Assembly (NCBI GenBank): GCA_015066245.1
Contig: SVOS01000011.1
Span: forward strand, 1 to 52,127
Source of the DNA: Oscillospiraceae bacterium
GTDB taxonomy: Bacteria; Bacillota; Clostridia; Oscillospirales; Acutalibacteraceae
Direction: 5' to 3'
Length of the DNA: 52,127 nt
Part shown: one piece after another, positions 33,939 through 42,432 of the stretch
Layout of the letters: every line of letters begins with the position of its first letter
Position numbering within the stretch: the first letter of the stretch is position 1
The notes under the pieces: generated by a model
What the model was told of the DNA's origin: nothing
Seen by the model: only the letters and a program-made list of their open reading frames with translations
Database searches by the model: none
Translations under genes and position numbers: made by a program

Positions 33939-34592
33939 TCAGCAACAACGTATACAGTCTCCGCCCATGCACTCACAGCAGCAGTCTGCACACAAAAGTC
34001 CCTGGCAGATATCACAGGTAGAGCAGCCACCGCCGTGAGTCTGCTGATACTGAGTGCCGGAGTAAGCCCTCTGCTGGTTGCAGGCGTTGAACGCTTGTCT
34101 GAATTCGGGGTTCTGGGGGTCTTTTTCGCAGGCTACCCTGAAGTTATTGTATGCTCTGTCAGTCCAGCCGCGACGATAGTCAATCATACCCGACAGAAAG
34201 TACCACTCGGCATCTCTGCGCTCAACGGGCACACCGTTAAGGAGAGTCTGAGCATCGTCAAGTCTGCCTGAGTTGATATAATTTCTAACGTCGGGATAGT
34301 TGGTGTGGGTGTATCCGTTTGCGTAGTTGTATCCGCCGTTATAGTTATTATATCCGCCACTGCCCGTACCTGTACCGTAGGCATTGTAACGCTTGCCCTC
34401 ACGTCTTAATTTCTGAATCTCGTCGTATGCTTCGTTGACCTCTTTCATCTTTTCTGAGGCAACATCAGCCAAAGGCGAGTCCTGATAGTTGTCGGGATGA
34501 TATTTCTTGGCAAGCTCTCGGTATGCTTTTTTAATTTCTGCGTCTGTGGCGTTTTCGCTGACGCCTAAGACGGTATATGGATTTTTATTCAT
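33939..34592 (-). CDS. J-domain protein with Tyr/Gly linker, TPR-like part and Cys-rich tail
   Basis: 217 residues; ATG at 34592 directly after the previous stop. The J-domain (1-70) has the HPD motif (KKYHPDNY), which stimulates Hsp70 ATPase. A Gly/Tyr/Asn-rich linker follows (about 72-105), then a TPR-like helical part (about 107-175) with [13 protein letters not shown] and [13 protein letters not shown]. The tail of about 30 residues has 12 Cys (CSTCDICQG.., [13 protein letters not shown]), probably metal-binding or membrane-active. It is not the classical DnaJ, which has a central zinc domain, but a specialised J protein. The neighbours are a DUF5685-like protein and a membrane protein. 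Confidence 0.82.
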   Translation of the reverse strand: MNKNPYTVLGVSENATDAEIKKAYRELAKKYHPDNYQDSPLADVASEKMKEVNEAYDEIQKLRREGKRYNAYGTGTGSGGYNNYNGGYNYANGYTHTNYPDVRNYINSGRLDDAQTLLNGVPVERRDAEWYFLSGMIDYRRGWTDRAYNNFRVACEKDPQNPEFRQAFNACNQQRAYSGTQYQQTHGGGCSTCDICQGLLCADCCCECMGGDCIRCC

Positions 34593-35456
34593 TTAACTTT
34601 TCCTTTCAGGGTTCAATGAATCAATAATACTCTTTTGTCTTGCGGCAAGTCCGCTGAGGATAATATTATCAAGAATATCCTTATAGCGGTCAAAGCTTAA
34701 AAGCTCATAGGCTTTTGAAAGCCTGAAATATGACAAAGATAAAATTCCGTCGATTTCCTTTATATCCGCATCTTCAAGGCTTTTGAATTTAAGGAGAAAG
34801 GGATTGAAGCTGCGGCTTTTTGCATCATCTCTCAGGTCACAGGCTCCGTCCATAAGGTATATCCATCTGCCTAAATGATAACCGAATTCGGATAATATCT
34901 TCTCCTCCTGCCTGTCCTTTGCCTCAGCCTTAAACACCGCCTGAAGCATCTTAGCCGTTGGCTCTGCCGCCAGATCCAGAAAAGCATCCTCACTTTTCTC
35001 TATCTCAAGCTGGGAGGTAAACATTTCCTTCAGGATTTCTTCGTACCGCGGGAAACTCCTCTTAGCTTTTTTGTGCCAGCTTGCAAAGAAGGGCCTTATG
35101 AGGGTGCATCCCACTTTTTTGAAAAAACCGCCATCGGCTATGCTATCTAATAATTTATAATAAGATGAAATAATTGTCAATGCCGCACCTTTATTAAGTG
35201 CAGAATCTGCATTTTTAAGGTAGCTGCATCTTTTCATGGGATTAAACCTGCATCTGCCCTGTTTAAAGCCGTGGCAGGTGCTTTCTCTTGAGAGAATAAA
35301 AAGAGAGAGAAAGGTACAGTCGTAGTTGAGGATAAACCGCGCAAAGACCGAGTAGTTTTTGCCCAGAGCCTTGCAAAGGCTGCAGTAAACACCACGATAA
35401 ACCTCATAATCCTTGAACTTAAGCTCAGGTTTATCTATGGTAACAAAACCAAACAC
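34593..35456 (-). CDS. DUF5685-like protein
   Basis: 287 residues from a GTG at 35456 with GGGAG 7 bases upstream; the longer frame from 35495 lacks a ribosome site. The start (FGFVTIDKPELKFKD, YRGVYCSLCKALG) and Cys pairs (YCSLC, CHGFKQGRC, KRCSYL) match my memory of the DUF5685 family of Firmicutes. The rest is alpha-helical. The family often sits next to a J-domain protein, as here, where the next gene begins right after its stop. The Cys set may bind a metal or iron-sulfur cluster; function unknown. Confidence 0.7.
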   Translation of the reverse strand: MFGFVTIDKPELKFKDYEVYRGVYCSLCKALGKNYSVFARFILNYDCTFLSLFILSRESTCHGFKQGRCRFNPMKRCSYLKNADSALNKGAALTIISSYYKLLDSIADGGFFKKVGCTLIRPFFASWHKKAKRSFPRYEEILKEMFTSQLEIEKSEDAFLDLAAEPTAKMLQAVFKAEAKDRQEEKILSEFGYHLGRWIYLMDGACDLRDDAKSRSFNPFLLKFKSLEDADIKEIDGILSLSYFRLSKAYELLSFDRYKDILDNIILSGLAARQKSIIDSLNPERKS

Positions 35457-35554
35457 ATCCTCACTCCCTGCTTTTATAAAATCAAACACAAACACATATT
35501 TATTATATCATATACCTTTTTTATACGATAATAATTAACAAGCTGTAAATTTTC

Positions 35555-35583
35555 TTGAATATCTGAAAAATTCGTAGTATTAT
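35555..35583 (+). promoter_or_regulatory. Promoter of the HAD phosphatase/alkaline phosphatase pair
   Basis: TTGAAT (35555-35560) and TATTAT (35578-35583) are 17 bases apart, about 15 bases before the GGAG ribosome site of the HAD gene. Confidence 0.6.
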
Positions 35584-35610
35584 GTTGATATAAAAAACAT
35601 GGAGAATGCT

Positions 35611-36168
35611 ATGAACGCTTACGATTTTGACAAAACAATCTACAAAAAAGACAGTTCTACGGATTTTTTGATCTACTGCATCCTGAAGCATCCCAAAGCT
35701 TTGTGCAGGCTTCCCTCAATTTTTGCAGGCTTTGTAAAATTCTTTGTCCTTAAAAAAGGCAGAAAAGAAGATTTTAAAGAAAAAGCCTTCAGCGTCCTTA
35801 AATACTGCAATTCTGAGGCAGATATAAAAGCATTCTGGGAGAAGAACTCAAGTAAAATCAAGAAGTTTTACTTAAGTCAGAAAAGAGAAGACGATGTTAT
35901 CATCTCTGCCTCTCCCCGCTTTTTGCTGGAGCCAATCTGCACAGACCTTGGGCTTAAGCACCTTATCTGCACCGAGGTTGACATAAACACCGGCAAGTTT
36001 TTCTCTCAGAATTGCTGGGGCGAAGAAAAGGTAGTAAGATTCAGAGAGATTTTCGGGGACATTTCTCCCGATGAATTTTATTCCGACAGTTTAAGCGACA
36101 CACCAATGGCAAAAATTTCAAAAACCGCCTTTATTGTTAAGGGCGAAGAAATATTGCCGTGGAAATAA
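35611..36168 (+). CDS. HAD-IB type phosphatase
   Basis: 185 residues from the ATG at 35611, with GGAG 6 bases upstream. HAD motif I is YDFDKTIY (residues 4-11), motif II is ISASPRF, motif III is a Lys near EEKVVRF, and motif IV is YSDSLSDTPM. This is the SerB-like subfamily IB with a helical cap. Substrate unknown; a phospholipid- or amino-acid-phosphate is typical. The alkaline phosphatase gene follows after 22 bases, so a shared transcript is likely. Confidence 0.85.
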   Translation: MNAYDFDKTIYKKDSSTDFLIYCILKHPKALCRLPSIFAGFVKFFVLKKGRKEDFKEKAFSVLKYCNSEADIKAFWEKNSSKIKKFYLSQKREDDVIISASPRFLLEPICTDLGLKHLICTEVDINTGKFFSQNCWGEEKVVRFREIFGDISPDEFYSDSLSDTPMAKISKTAFIVKGEEILPWK

Positions 36169-36190
36169 ACATTTTTAAGGAGTTTTTGAT

Positions 36191-37426
36191 ATGAAAAGCA
36201 AATTTACAAAAGCTATTGCTGCTTTGATGTGCCTTTTGATGATTATATCCGTTTTTGCAGGTTGTCAGCAGCAAAGCTCAGAAAATACCGATAATAAAGC
36301 GGATATTGTCACAACCCCTGCCACTGAGGCTACAATTCCTGCACCCCAAAAGGACGTGCTTTCCTTTGTTCCCTTTAAGGAGTACAACTTAGAGGAAGAT
36401 GTCGATGTCAAGAATATCATCCTTATGATTGGCGACGGTATGGGCGAAAATATCATCACTAACGCCGAAATCGTAAAGGGCGACAAGCTTGCCATGAGCG
36501 GTATGGATACCAAGTGTTATGTCACCACAGACTCTCTATCAGGCACCACCGACTCTGCGGCGGCTTCTACTGCTTTAAGTTGCGGAGTCAAAACCCACAA
36601 CTCCTATGTAGGTGTTGACGGTGACCGCAACGCAGTGGAGACTATTGTTGAGTTTGCCAAGGCAAGAGGTCTTAAGACAGGTCTTGTTGATACTCAGGTT
36701 ATCCCCCATGCAACACCTGCAGGTATGGTTGCTCATGTTGATTACAGAGGTGTTTACAACGTAATCTTAAAGCAGATGCTCAACGCAGGCGTTGATGTGC
36801 TTTACGGTGGCGGCAGCGAGTACACAGGCACCACAAAAATGATTAAAAGAATGGAAAATGCAGGTTACACCTACATAACAACCCCCGAGGAACTGTATGC
36901 AGGCGGCTTTGAGACTCCTGTTGTTGGTTCCTTCTACTGGAACGGTATGTACGCAGGCAACCTTCCTTCTCTTACAGATATGACAGCCTCTGCTCTGGAG
37001 CTTTTAGAGGGTGACGAGGGCTTCTTCCTTATGGTTGAAGAAAGCTACATTGACATCACCGAGGCAGACCTTGATATGGAAGGAACTATCAAGGAGATGC
37101 AGGTGTTTGACAAGTGCATCGACTATGTTCTCAGCTGGGCTGAGGACCACCCCGGTACTCTGGTTATCGTTACTGCTGACCACGAGACAGGCGGTGTTAT
37201 TGTCCCCGAGGACAAAAAGCCCGAGAATGTTAACAACGACTGCTTTACTTCAGGCGGCGAGCATACAAGCACAAACGTTGCACTTTTTGCATCAGGTGCA
37301 AGAGCAAGTGAGCTCTTCTCCGAGGAGTTAATCGACAACACCGATGTTGCAAAAATCATGCGTAAAGCCCTCAACGATACCTACGGCGAAGCACCCGTTA
37401 ACATCTTAAACGAAGTCGGCCAATAA
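36191..37426 (+). CDS. Alkaline phosphatase, lipoprotein
   Basis: 411 residues; ATG at 36191 with AAGGAG 8 bases upstream. It has a lipoprotein signal with lipobox VFAGC (Cys25), so the enzyme is tethered to the outer face of the membrane. PhoA-family motifs are seen: metal Asp in MIGDGMGEN, nucleophile Ser in TTDSAAAST, PHATPAG, metal ligands in VTADHETGG, and His in GGEHTSTNV. It releases phosphate from phosphomonoesters. It is co-directional with the HAD phosphatase upstream. The 3' end abuts a large repeat block that begins three bases past the stop. Confidence 0.92.
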   Translation: MKSKFTKAIAALMCLLMIISVFAGCQQQSSENTDNKADIVTTPATEATIPAPQKDVLSFVPFKEYNLEEDVDVKNIILMIGDGMGENIITNAEIVKGDKLAMSGMDTKCYVTTDSLSGTTDSAAASTALSCGVKTHNSYVGVDGDRNAVETIVEFAKARGLKTGLVDTQVIPHATPAGMVAHVDYRGVYNVILKQMLNAGVDVLYGGGSEYTGTTKMIKRMENAGYTYITTPEELYAGGFETPVVGSFYWNGMYAGNLPSLTDMTASALELLEGDEGFFLMVEESYIDITEADLDMEGTIKEMQVFDKCIDYVLSWAEDHPGTLVIVTADHETGGVIVPEDKKPENVNNDCFTSGGEHTSTNVALFASGARASELFSEELIDNTDVAKIMRKALNDTYGEAPVNILNEVGQ

Positions 37427-37428
37427 AC

Positions 37429-37665
37429 CGCCAGCCGCGGTGGGCAGTTCGCCTTTGGATAGGTATAATATAGAGAATACCTGTCATCAACGGCGGGCGG
37501 TTAGCCCGTTAGCCACGGTGGGCAGTTCGCCTTCGGACAGGTTAAATTTTGAGGTAAACTTCTATCAACGGCGGGCGGTTAGCCACAAGGTAGCCCCTTG
37601 AGGCATTTCGCCTTCGAACAGGTTTCATATAGAGAATACCTATCATCAACGGCGGGCTGTTAAAA
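37429..37665. repeat. Three tandem CCGTTAGCC units
   Basis: Three units of about 70-84 bases (37429, 37500, 37577) each hold [GT]TAGCCACGGTGGGCAG, TTCGCCTTYGGA.AGGT, an AT-rich middle with TATAGAGAATACC, and ATCAACGGCGGGC. The second and third keep the order but differ by point changes, as expected for local amplification. Confidence 0.82.
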
Positions 37666-37683
37666 TATTAAATATACATCATC

Positions 37684-37760
37684 GTAGGGGCGGTTCACGA
37701 ACCGCCCTAAAAGCCTTACTATAGATGCAACGTGACGGGCGATTCGTGAATCGCCCCTAC
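37684..37760. repeat. 77-base double-palindrome element, copy 2
   Basis: Same length as copies 1 and 3. Left arm GGGCGGTTCACGAACCGCCC; right arm GGGCGATTC/GAATCGCCC; outer pair GTAGGGGCG/CGCCCCTAC. Confidence 0.82.
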
Positions 37761-37783
37761 AGTAAAAGCTACATTAAACATTA

Positions 37784-37809
37784 AACCCCGCCGTTAAGCG
37801 GGGTTTTGA
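37784..37809 (+). terminator. CCCCGC hairpin with T-rich tail, copy 2 (possible terminator)
   Basis: CCCCGC-cgttaa-GCGGGG followed by TTTTGATTTT. It could stop transcription from the alkaline phosphatase gene 360 bases upstream, but it belongs to a repeat block also present at 22390 and 39184. Confidence 0.5.
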
Positions 37810-37855
37810 TTTTATCTGTAAGCTTTCCGAAGGCGGACTTGCCAACCGTGGCTAA

Positions 37856-37962
37856 CGGTTGCCACCAACATTTTTGCGAAAGCAAATACATCATTTTGCA
37901 TAGCAAAACATCATTAGTGAAACGACATCATATCGCGAAGCGATGCATCATTTCGGACATAA
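37856..37962. repeat. Hairpin array with ACATCAT linkers, copy 3
   Basis: Same hairpin order as copies 1 and 2, with small changes in the first stems and the ATCGC-gaa-GCGAT form of the last. Confidence 0.8.
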
Positions 37963-38139
37963 TTATAGCCTCCCTTGCCCTAAAGGGAGGGGGACCGCTT
38001 GCGGTGGAGGGATATATCCTCTATATATAACTTTCATATAAACTAATATCCCCCTGTCTTTTTGCAAACAAAAAAACATCCCCCTTTAGGCAAGGGGGAC
38101 GTGTAGACGTTTGATATAATTTTTATAAATCCGCCGTTA
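37961..38139. repeat. MITE-like ~178-base element, copy 2
   Basis: Nearly identical to 26971-27148, with a few substitutions in the middle around CCCCCTGTCTTTTTG. Array copy 3 precedes it in the same order as array copy 1 precedes copy 1, so array and element move or duplicate together. Confidence 0.8.
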
Positions 38140-38213
38140 ATGGAAGTCTTCCTAAAATTCAACCTATCCAAAGGCGATATGCCCTCGGGTGGCTAACCCG
38201 TGGCTAACGGGGG
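38140..38213. repeat. CCGTTAGCC-type repeat abutting the Cys-rich gene
   Basis: CTATCCAAAGGCG, CCCTCGGGTGGCTAACCCG and GTGGCTAACGG modules run up to and into the last codons of the minus-strand gene at 38214. Confidence 0.7.
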
Positions 38214-39032
38214 CTAACGGTTGCAGCCACAGCCGAAATTAAACCCGGCGGAATTAGTGTCACAGATATTGGGTGGGAAAAACTGGTCTTTGGGGAAATC
38301 AAGGCGTGAGAAAACCTCGCAAGGGTTATCGGTGGTGTTGGTGCATTCTTTCTTAGGAATACAGAAATCATAGGACTTCACCTTTAGCTGGACATTTCGC
38401 TCTATCTGCACAATGGAGAAAAGTCCCAGAGTAACGCTTACGCAACGCTGGCCGTCTTCTGTGGGGGTGCCTCCTACACAATTGCACACGCACTGTGGCA
38501 CAGAGCAAGGGAAGCGGTTGATATCAGAGCAAAGTCCGACTTTAGCCGACAGAGCAACGGGCTTTGCCACCTGAACAGTTACCCTGGGCAAGCTCAGGTT
38601 ATCTGAATCAGCAGGATCAGAGCCATACTCTGAGGTAAATACCTTTACACTGCCGTCAGAGCCGAAAAGAATCACCTTTTTGTTGAAGGTAGCGGTACCC
38701 TGAACCTGAGTAGGTGTGCCGCCTGCTGTCTGATAAAGGTCAAGAGCAAGACTAAAGAAGAATGTAATATCAACCGAATAAAAACCTTTGTTAAAGGGCA
38801 CAGGCTCCAAATCCGTAGTAACCGTCACAACCTCGGCATCCCTAAGGCGGACATTTACAGCGGTTTCAACCTGAGCCTGAACATCCTCGGTAAAGAAAAC
38901 CCTGAGATTTTTGATACAGTCCTTGTCAGAACAACTGTCATAAATCCGCATTGCGTCAATACAGACAGCATTGGAACAATCATCGCGAACATCCGCATTG
39001 TCGCACATCGAAACATTTGCATGCTCATCCAT
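38214..39032 (-). CDS. Cys-rich protein of unknown function, possibly spore-associated
   Basis: 272 residues from the ATG at 39032, with GGAGG 7 bases upstream; an ATG at 39038 is too close to that site. There is no signal peptide. Cys clusters are at the start (CDNADVRDDCSNAVC, DSCSDKDC), in the middle (CSVPQCVCNC) and at the end (CIPKKEC, FGCGCNR), around a beta-rich body with LRVFFTED, VNVRLRDAEVVTV and SVDITFFF. I recognise this as a clostridial protein type without an assigned function; spore-coat or cell-surface location is a guess. The last Arg codon and stop (CGTTAG) lie in a CCGTTAGCC repeat. Confidence 0.7.
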   Translation of the reverse strand: MDEHANVSMCDNADVRDDCSNAVCIDAMRIYDSCSDKDCIKNLRVFFTEDVQAQVETAVNVRLRDAEVVTVTTDLEPVPFNKGFYSVDITFFFSLALDLYQTAGGTPTQVQGTATFNKKVILFGSDGSVKVFTSEYGSDPADSDNLSLPRVTVQVAKPVALSAKVGLCSDINRFPCSVPQCVCNCVGGTPTEDGQRCVSVTLGLFSIVQIERNVQLKVKSYDFCIPKKECTNTTDNPCEVFSRLDFPKDQFFPPNICDTNSAGFNFGCGCNR

Positions 39033-39050
39033 AAACATACCTCCGTATAG

Positions 39051-39132
39051 TTTTTACTCTATATTATGGAAGAACGAGAAATTTGTGAGAAGATTTGAGC
39101 AGATATATATAACGAGAAATTTTTACTCTATA
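39051..39132 (-). promoter_or_regulatory. Two pairs of direct repeats upstream of the Cys-rich gene
   Basis: TTTTTACTCTATA occurs at 39051-39063 and 39120-39132, and AACGAGAAATTT at 39073-39084 and 39111-39122. They lie within 100 bases of the start codon and could bind a regulator or be remnants of a local duplication. Confidence 0.4.
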
Positions 39133-39183
39133 CTTTTCGAACGTCCCCTACATTATTTTATATCATACGTTTTATTAAACATT

Positions 39184-39258
39184 AAACCCCGCCGTTAAGC
39201 GGGGTTTTGGTTTATTGTTAAGTTTTCCGAAGGCGGACTTGCCCACCGTGGCTAACGG
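39184..39258. repeat. CCCCGC hairpin and CCGTTAGCC repeat at the pcrA 3' end
   Basis: Copy 3 of the CCCCGC/GCGGGG hairpin (39184-39208) is followed by TTCCGAAGGCGGACTTGCC and CACCGTGGCTAACGG, which reaches the pcrA stop codon. The plus-strand hairpin may also influence the neighbouring genes. Confidence 0.7.
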
Positions 39259-41502
39259 TTATAGCTTTTCCATTTTGCTGAAGTTTGCCATGAGGGTTTT
39301 GGTGCCAACGGAATCGAAGGAAATCTCCATCATGGTGTCCTTGCCCATGGGCTCGGCTTTGATAACAAGACCAATACCGAACACCTTGTGTCTGACCCTG
39401 TCGCCTACCTTGTAGGAGTTACCGCTTGATGCAGCAGTTGCAGAAGCGGCCTGCTTTTTGACGCCGTAAGGATTGTAGGCAGTTTTTGGAGCAGTGCCGA
39501 TGCCGATTTTGGCTGCAGAAGATGCACCCATATCAGCAGAGCCGAACGCCTTGGTAACACCCGTACGCTCAAGGTAATTCTCGCTTATTTCCTCAACAAA
39601 GCGGCTGAGCTTGTTGTGCTGGGTAGAGCCGAAAAGCATACGGCTCTTGGTGCAGGTAAGATAGAGCTTTTTCTTTGCTCTTGTAATACCAACATAAGCA
39701 AGTCGATGCTCCTCGTCGAGCTCCTCGCCTGACATAAGTGCCGCAATAGAGGGGAAAATTCCCTCCTCCATACCGATGAGGAAAACTGTAGGAAACTCCA
39801 GACCCTTTGAGGAGTGGAGTGTCATCATAACCGCACAGTCTGCAGAGCTGTCGTAATTATCAATATCGGTCTGCAGAGAAATCTCCTCCAAAAATGCCGA
39901 GAGGCTTGCCTCGTCCTCGTAGTCCTTCTCGAAGGTGTTGATGTTGGAGAGCAATTCGTCGATGTTCTCGATTCGCTCGTCAGCATTTTCTTTCTCGGCT
40001 TTGAGGTAGTTTTTGTAGTCGGTATGCTCTAAAATAAGATTATATAATTCTCCAAGAGAAACATCATCATTGTTAGCTGCCTCAATAAAGCCCGAAATCA
40101 GACTGTGGAAGTCCATAAGCTTTTTAGAAGCTCTGGAAAGCTCAGGAAAATCCGAGGCATGGCCGATAACCTCAAAAAGACTTTCGCCAATACCTGCACC
40201 GATGTCCAGTGCCTTGCCCACGGTGGTGTCACCGATGCCGCGTTTGGGCTTGTTGATGATTCGGCTGAGTCTGAGGCTGTCATCGGGGTTGTTGATAACC
40301 TGCAGATAAGCGGTCATATCCTTGATTTCTTCTCTGTCATAGAAGCGGTGGCCACCGATAATGCGGTGAGGCACACCTGCACGTGCTAATGCCTGCTCAA
40401 CTGCGTTGGACTGGGCATTCATACGATAGAGAATAGCAAAATCCGAGAAGCTTGCACCCTTTGCAACCTCCTCAAGAATTGTATCGGCAATAAACTTAGC
40501 TTCCTCTCGCTCACCGTAGGCGGTGTGCAGAGTAATCTTGTCGCCTTCTTCGTTCTGAGTCCAGAGAGTCTTGCCCTTTCGCTGTTTGTTGTTCTGGATA
40601 ACGTCGTTGGCGGCGGCTAAGATATTCTTTGTGCTGCGGTAATTCTGCTCAAGGCGGATAACCGAGGAGCTTTTGAAGGTATCCTCAAAGGAGAGGATGT
40701 TCTCAATTGTAGCTCCGCGGAATTTATAAATACTCTGGTCATCATCACCAACAACGCAGATATTGCCATATCCCCCTGCAAGCAAGCTTACAAAGCGGTA
40801 CTGAACGCGGTTGGTGTCCTGATATTCGTCAACCATAATGTACTTGAACTGTCGCTGATAAAGCTCTAAGACGTCTTTGTTTTCTTCGAAAAGCACAACA
40901 GTGTTAAGGAGCATATCGTCAAAATCCATGGCGTTGGCATCCTTGAGCTTTTTCTGATAGATGCCGTATGCCTTGGCGATAGTCTGCTGACGAACATCAA
41001 AGCTTGACTCAGCCTTCATCTGCTCAGGAGTTTTCATCTCGTCCTTTGCCGAGGAAATTGCGGCTAAGACCTTGCGGTGAGGAAGCATCTTTTCGTCAAC
41101 ATTAAGCTCCTTGAGGATGTCCTTCATGAGACGTCGCTGGTCGTCGGTATCGTAAATTGTAAAGTGAGAGCCGTAGCCGATTCTGTCGCCGAATCTGCGG
41201 AGAATCCTTGCACAAGTCGAGTGAAAGGTGGATGCCCATATATCGGCACCGCCCTCGGGCACAGACCTGCAGATTCGCTCCTTAAGCTCAGAGGCGGCTT
41301 TGTTGGTAAAAGTAATGGCTAAAATCTCCCAGGGCTTGCAAAGTCCGCACTGAAGGATGTAGGCAATTCTGTTGACAAGAACCGTCGTCTTGCCCGAGCC
41401 TGCACCTGCAAGAATAAGCAAGGGCCCTTCGGTATGAAAAACAGCCTTTTGCTGCATATCATTCATTTTTGAGAAATGTTTTCTGATTTCCTTTGTATCC
41501 AT
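39259..41502 (-). CDS. pcrA: ATP-dependent DNA helicase PcrA/UvrD
   Basis: 747 residues; ATG at 41502 with AAGGGA upstream. Superfamily 1A helicase motifs: motif I GAGSGKTTVL, Ia ITFTNKAA, II VDEYQDTN, III VGDDDQSIYKFRGA, IV LEQNYRS, V TLHSSKGLEFPTVF, VI AYVGITRAKKKL. A C-terminal Tudor-like domain (YKVGDRVRHKVFGIG) binds RNA polymerase in PcrA. It unwinds DNA in repair and replication and clears conflicts with transcription. Length is typical. It is a single gene with its own promoter (41535-41563). Confidence 0.95.
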   Translation of the reverse strand: MDTKEIRKHFSKMNDMQQKAVFHTEGPLLILAGAGSGKTTVLVNRIAYILQCGLCKPWEILAITFTNKAASELKERICRSVPEGGADIWASTFHSTCARILRRFGDRIGYGSHFTIYDTDDQRRLMKDILKELNVDEKMLPHRKVLAAISSAKDEMKTPEQMKAESSFDVRQQTIAKAYGIYQKKLKDANAMDFDDMLLNTVVLFEENKDVLELYQRQFKYIMVDEYQDTNRVQYRFVSLLAGGYGNICVVGDDDQSIYKFRGATIENILSFEDTFKSSSVIRLEQNYRSTKNILAAANDVIQNNKQRKGKTLWTQNEEGDKITLHTAYGEREEAKFIADTILEEVAKGASFSDFAILYRMNAQSNAVEQALARAGVPHRIIGGHRFYDREEIKDMTAYLQVINNPDDSLRLSRIINKPKRGIGDTTVGKALDIGAGIGESLFEVIGHASDFPELSRASKKLMDFHSLISGFIEAANNDDVSLGELYNLILEHTDYKNYLKAEKENADERIENIDELLSNINTFEKDYEDEASLSAFLEEISLQTDIDNYDSSADCAVMMTLHSSKGLEFPTVFLIGMEEGIFPSIAALMSGEELDEEHRLAYVGITRAKKKLYLTCTKSRMLFGSTQHNKLSRFVEEISENYLERTGVTKAFGSADMGASSAAKIGIGTAPKTAYNPYGVKKQAASATAASSGNSYKVGDRVRHKVFGIGLVIKAEPMGKDTMMEISFDSVGTKTLMANFSKMEKL

Positions 41503-41534
41503 ATTCTAAAAAATCCCTTCGAAAATGTCATTTG

Positions 41535-41563
41535 ATTATACCACAAATATGTATACTTAGCAA
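41535..41563 (-). promoter_or_regulatory. pcrA promoter
   Basis: On the minus strand TTGCTA (41558-41563) and TATAAT (41535-41540) are 17 bases apart. No LexA box is visible. Confidence 0.6.
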
Positions 41564-41627
41564 CAAAGAATTTAACAAAGGTAGCCATCCCCTACAATGA
41601 AGTTACATTTAATATCCCACATCCATC

Positions 41628-41704
41628 GTAGGGGCGAATCACGATTCGCCCAAAAAACCTTGATACAAATGAAACGTCACGGGCGGTTCGTGAACCGCCC
41701 CTAC
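41628..41704. repeat. 77-base double-palindrome element, copy 3 (stem variants)
   Basis: Left arm GGGCGAATCACGATTCGCCC and right arm GGGCGGTTCGTGAACCGCCC. Compared with copies 1 and 2 the stem bases differ on both sides, so pairing is kept. The outer pair GTAGGGGCG/CGCCCCTAC is unchanged. Confidence 0.82.
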
Positions 41705-41761
41705 GGTAGATGTAACATATATTATTTACTAATCTGCCGTTGGTAACAGCTAACCTCTATA

Positions 41762-41791
41762 CAAAAAACAGCTCCCCGAAACGGAGAGCTG
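41762..41791 (-). terminator. Terminator after the DUF4358 lipoprotein
   Basis: CAGCTC and GAGCTG, plus CCG/CGG with one mismatch between them, form the stem; the minus-strand tail is TTTTTTG. Confidence 0.7.
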
Positions 41792-41812
41792 CACAACGCT
41801 TTATAAATTTTA

Positions 41813-42316
41813 TCAGCCGAAAAGAACTTCGTCGCAGATGGAGATTGCCTTCTGATAATTGTCACAGACAATGAGAGTTACAAGCACATCTTTTGTACGG
41901 ACCTCGCATTTTTCGGCAACGGCTAAAAGCTCGGCAGAGTAGCTTGCGCAAAGGTCTTTCTGAGACTGAAGTCTCAGCTCAAGCTTCTCGGCAACACGCT
42001 TTGCAGCATCTGCATCAGTAGCTTTGATGATCACAGCCTCGTTGATTTCTGTTGCGGAATTTTTAGCGATTTCTGCCGCAAACTCTGCCACATCCGCAGG
42101 AGCTATATCATAGTAAAGCTCAAGCTTGTCGAGACTGTCCACAGTCTTCATACTGTCTTTGTCAAAAATTTCTTCGTTCAGCTTTTCCATAGCGGTGCTG
42201 AGAGCCACATCCTTAAGAGCAGCATTGCCCGTATCAGCGGTATTACCCTCACCACATCCGAAAAGCATAAGTGCACACATCATAATAAGCAGTGCTGATG
42301 CCATAATTTTTTTCAT
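41813..42316 (-). CDS. DUF4358-type lipoprotein
   Basis: 167 residues from the ATG at 42316, with GGGGG 7 bases upstream; upstream starts overlap the ribosome site. It has a lipoprotein signal with lipobox MLFGC (Cys21). The mature domain (about 45-167) has KLELYYDI, AAEIAKNSATEINEAVIIKATDADAA and VTLIVCDN, the layout of the DUF4358 family common in Clostridia. Function unknown. It is transcribed divergently from the MocR-type gene and ends with its own terminator. Confidence 0.75.
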   Translation of the reverse strand: MKKIMASALLIMMCALMLFGCGEGNTADTGNAALKDVALSTAMEKLNEEIFDKDSMKTVDSLDKLELYYDIAPADVAEFAAEIAKNSATEINEAVIIKATDADAAKRVAEKLELRLQSQKDLCASYSAELLAVAEKCEVRTKDVLVTLIVCDNYQKAISICDEVLFG

Positions 42317-42432
42317 AACCATACCCCCTGAATTTTGTAAATTCATTTTAACACATAGTTTTTGGTTTGTATATATAATTTGTAAAATAATGTCGGAATT
42401 TACATAATATTTTTCTCATCACCCCAAAAATA

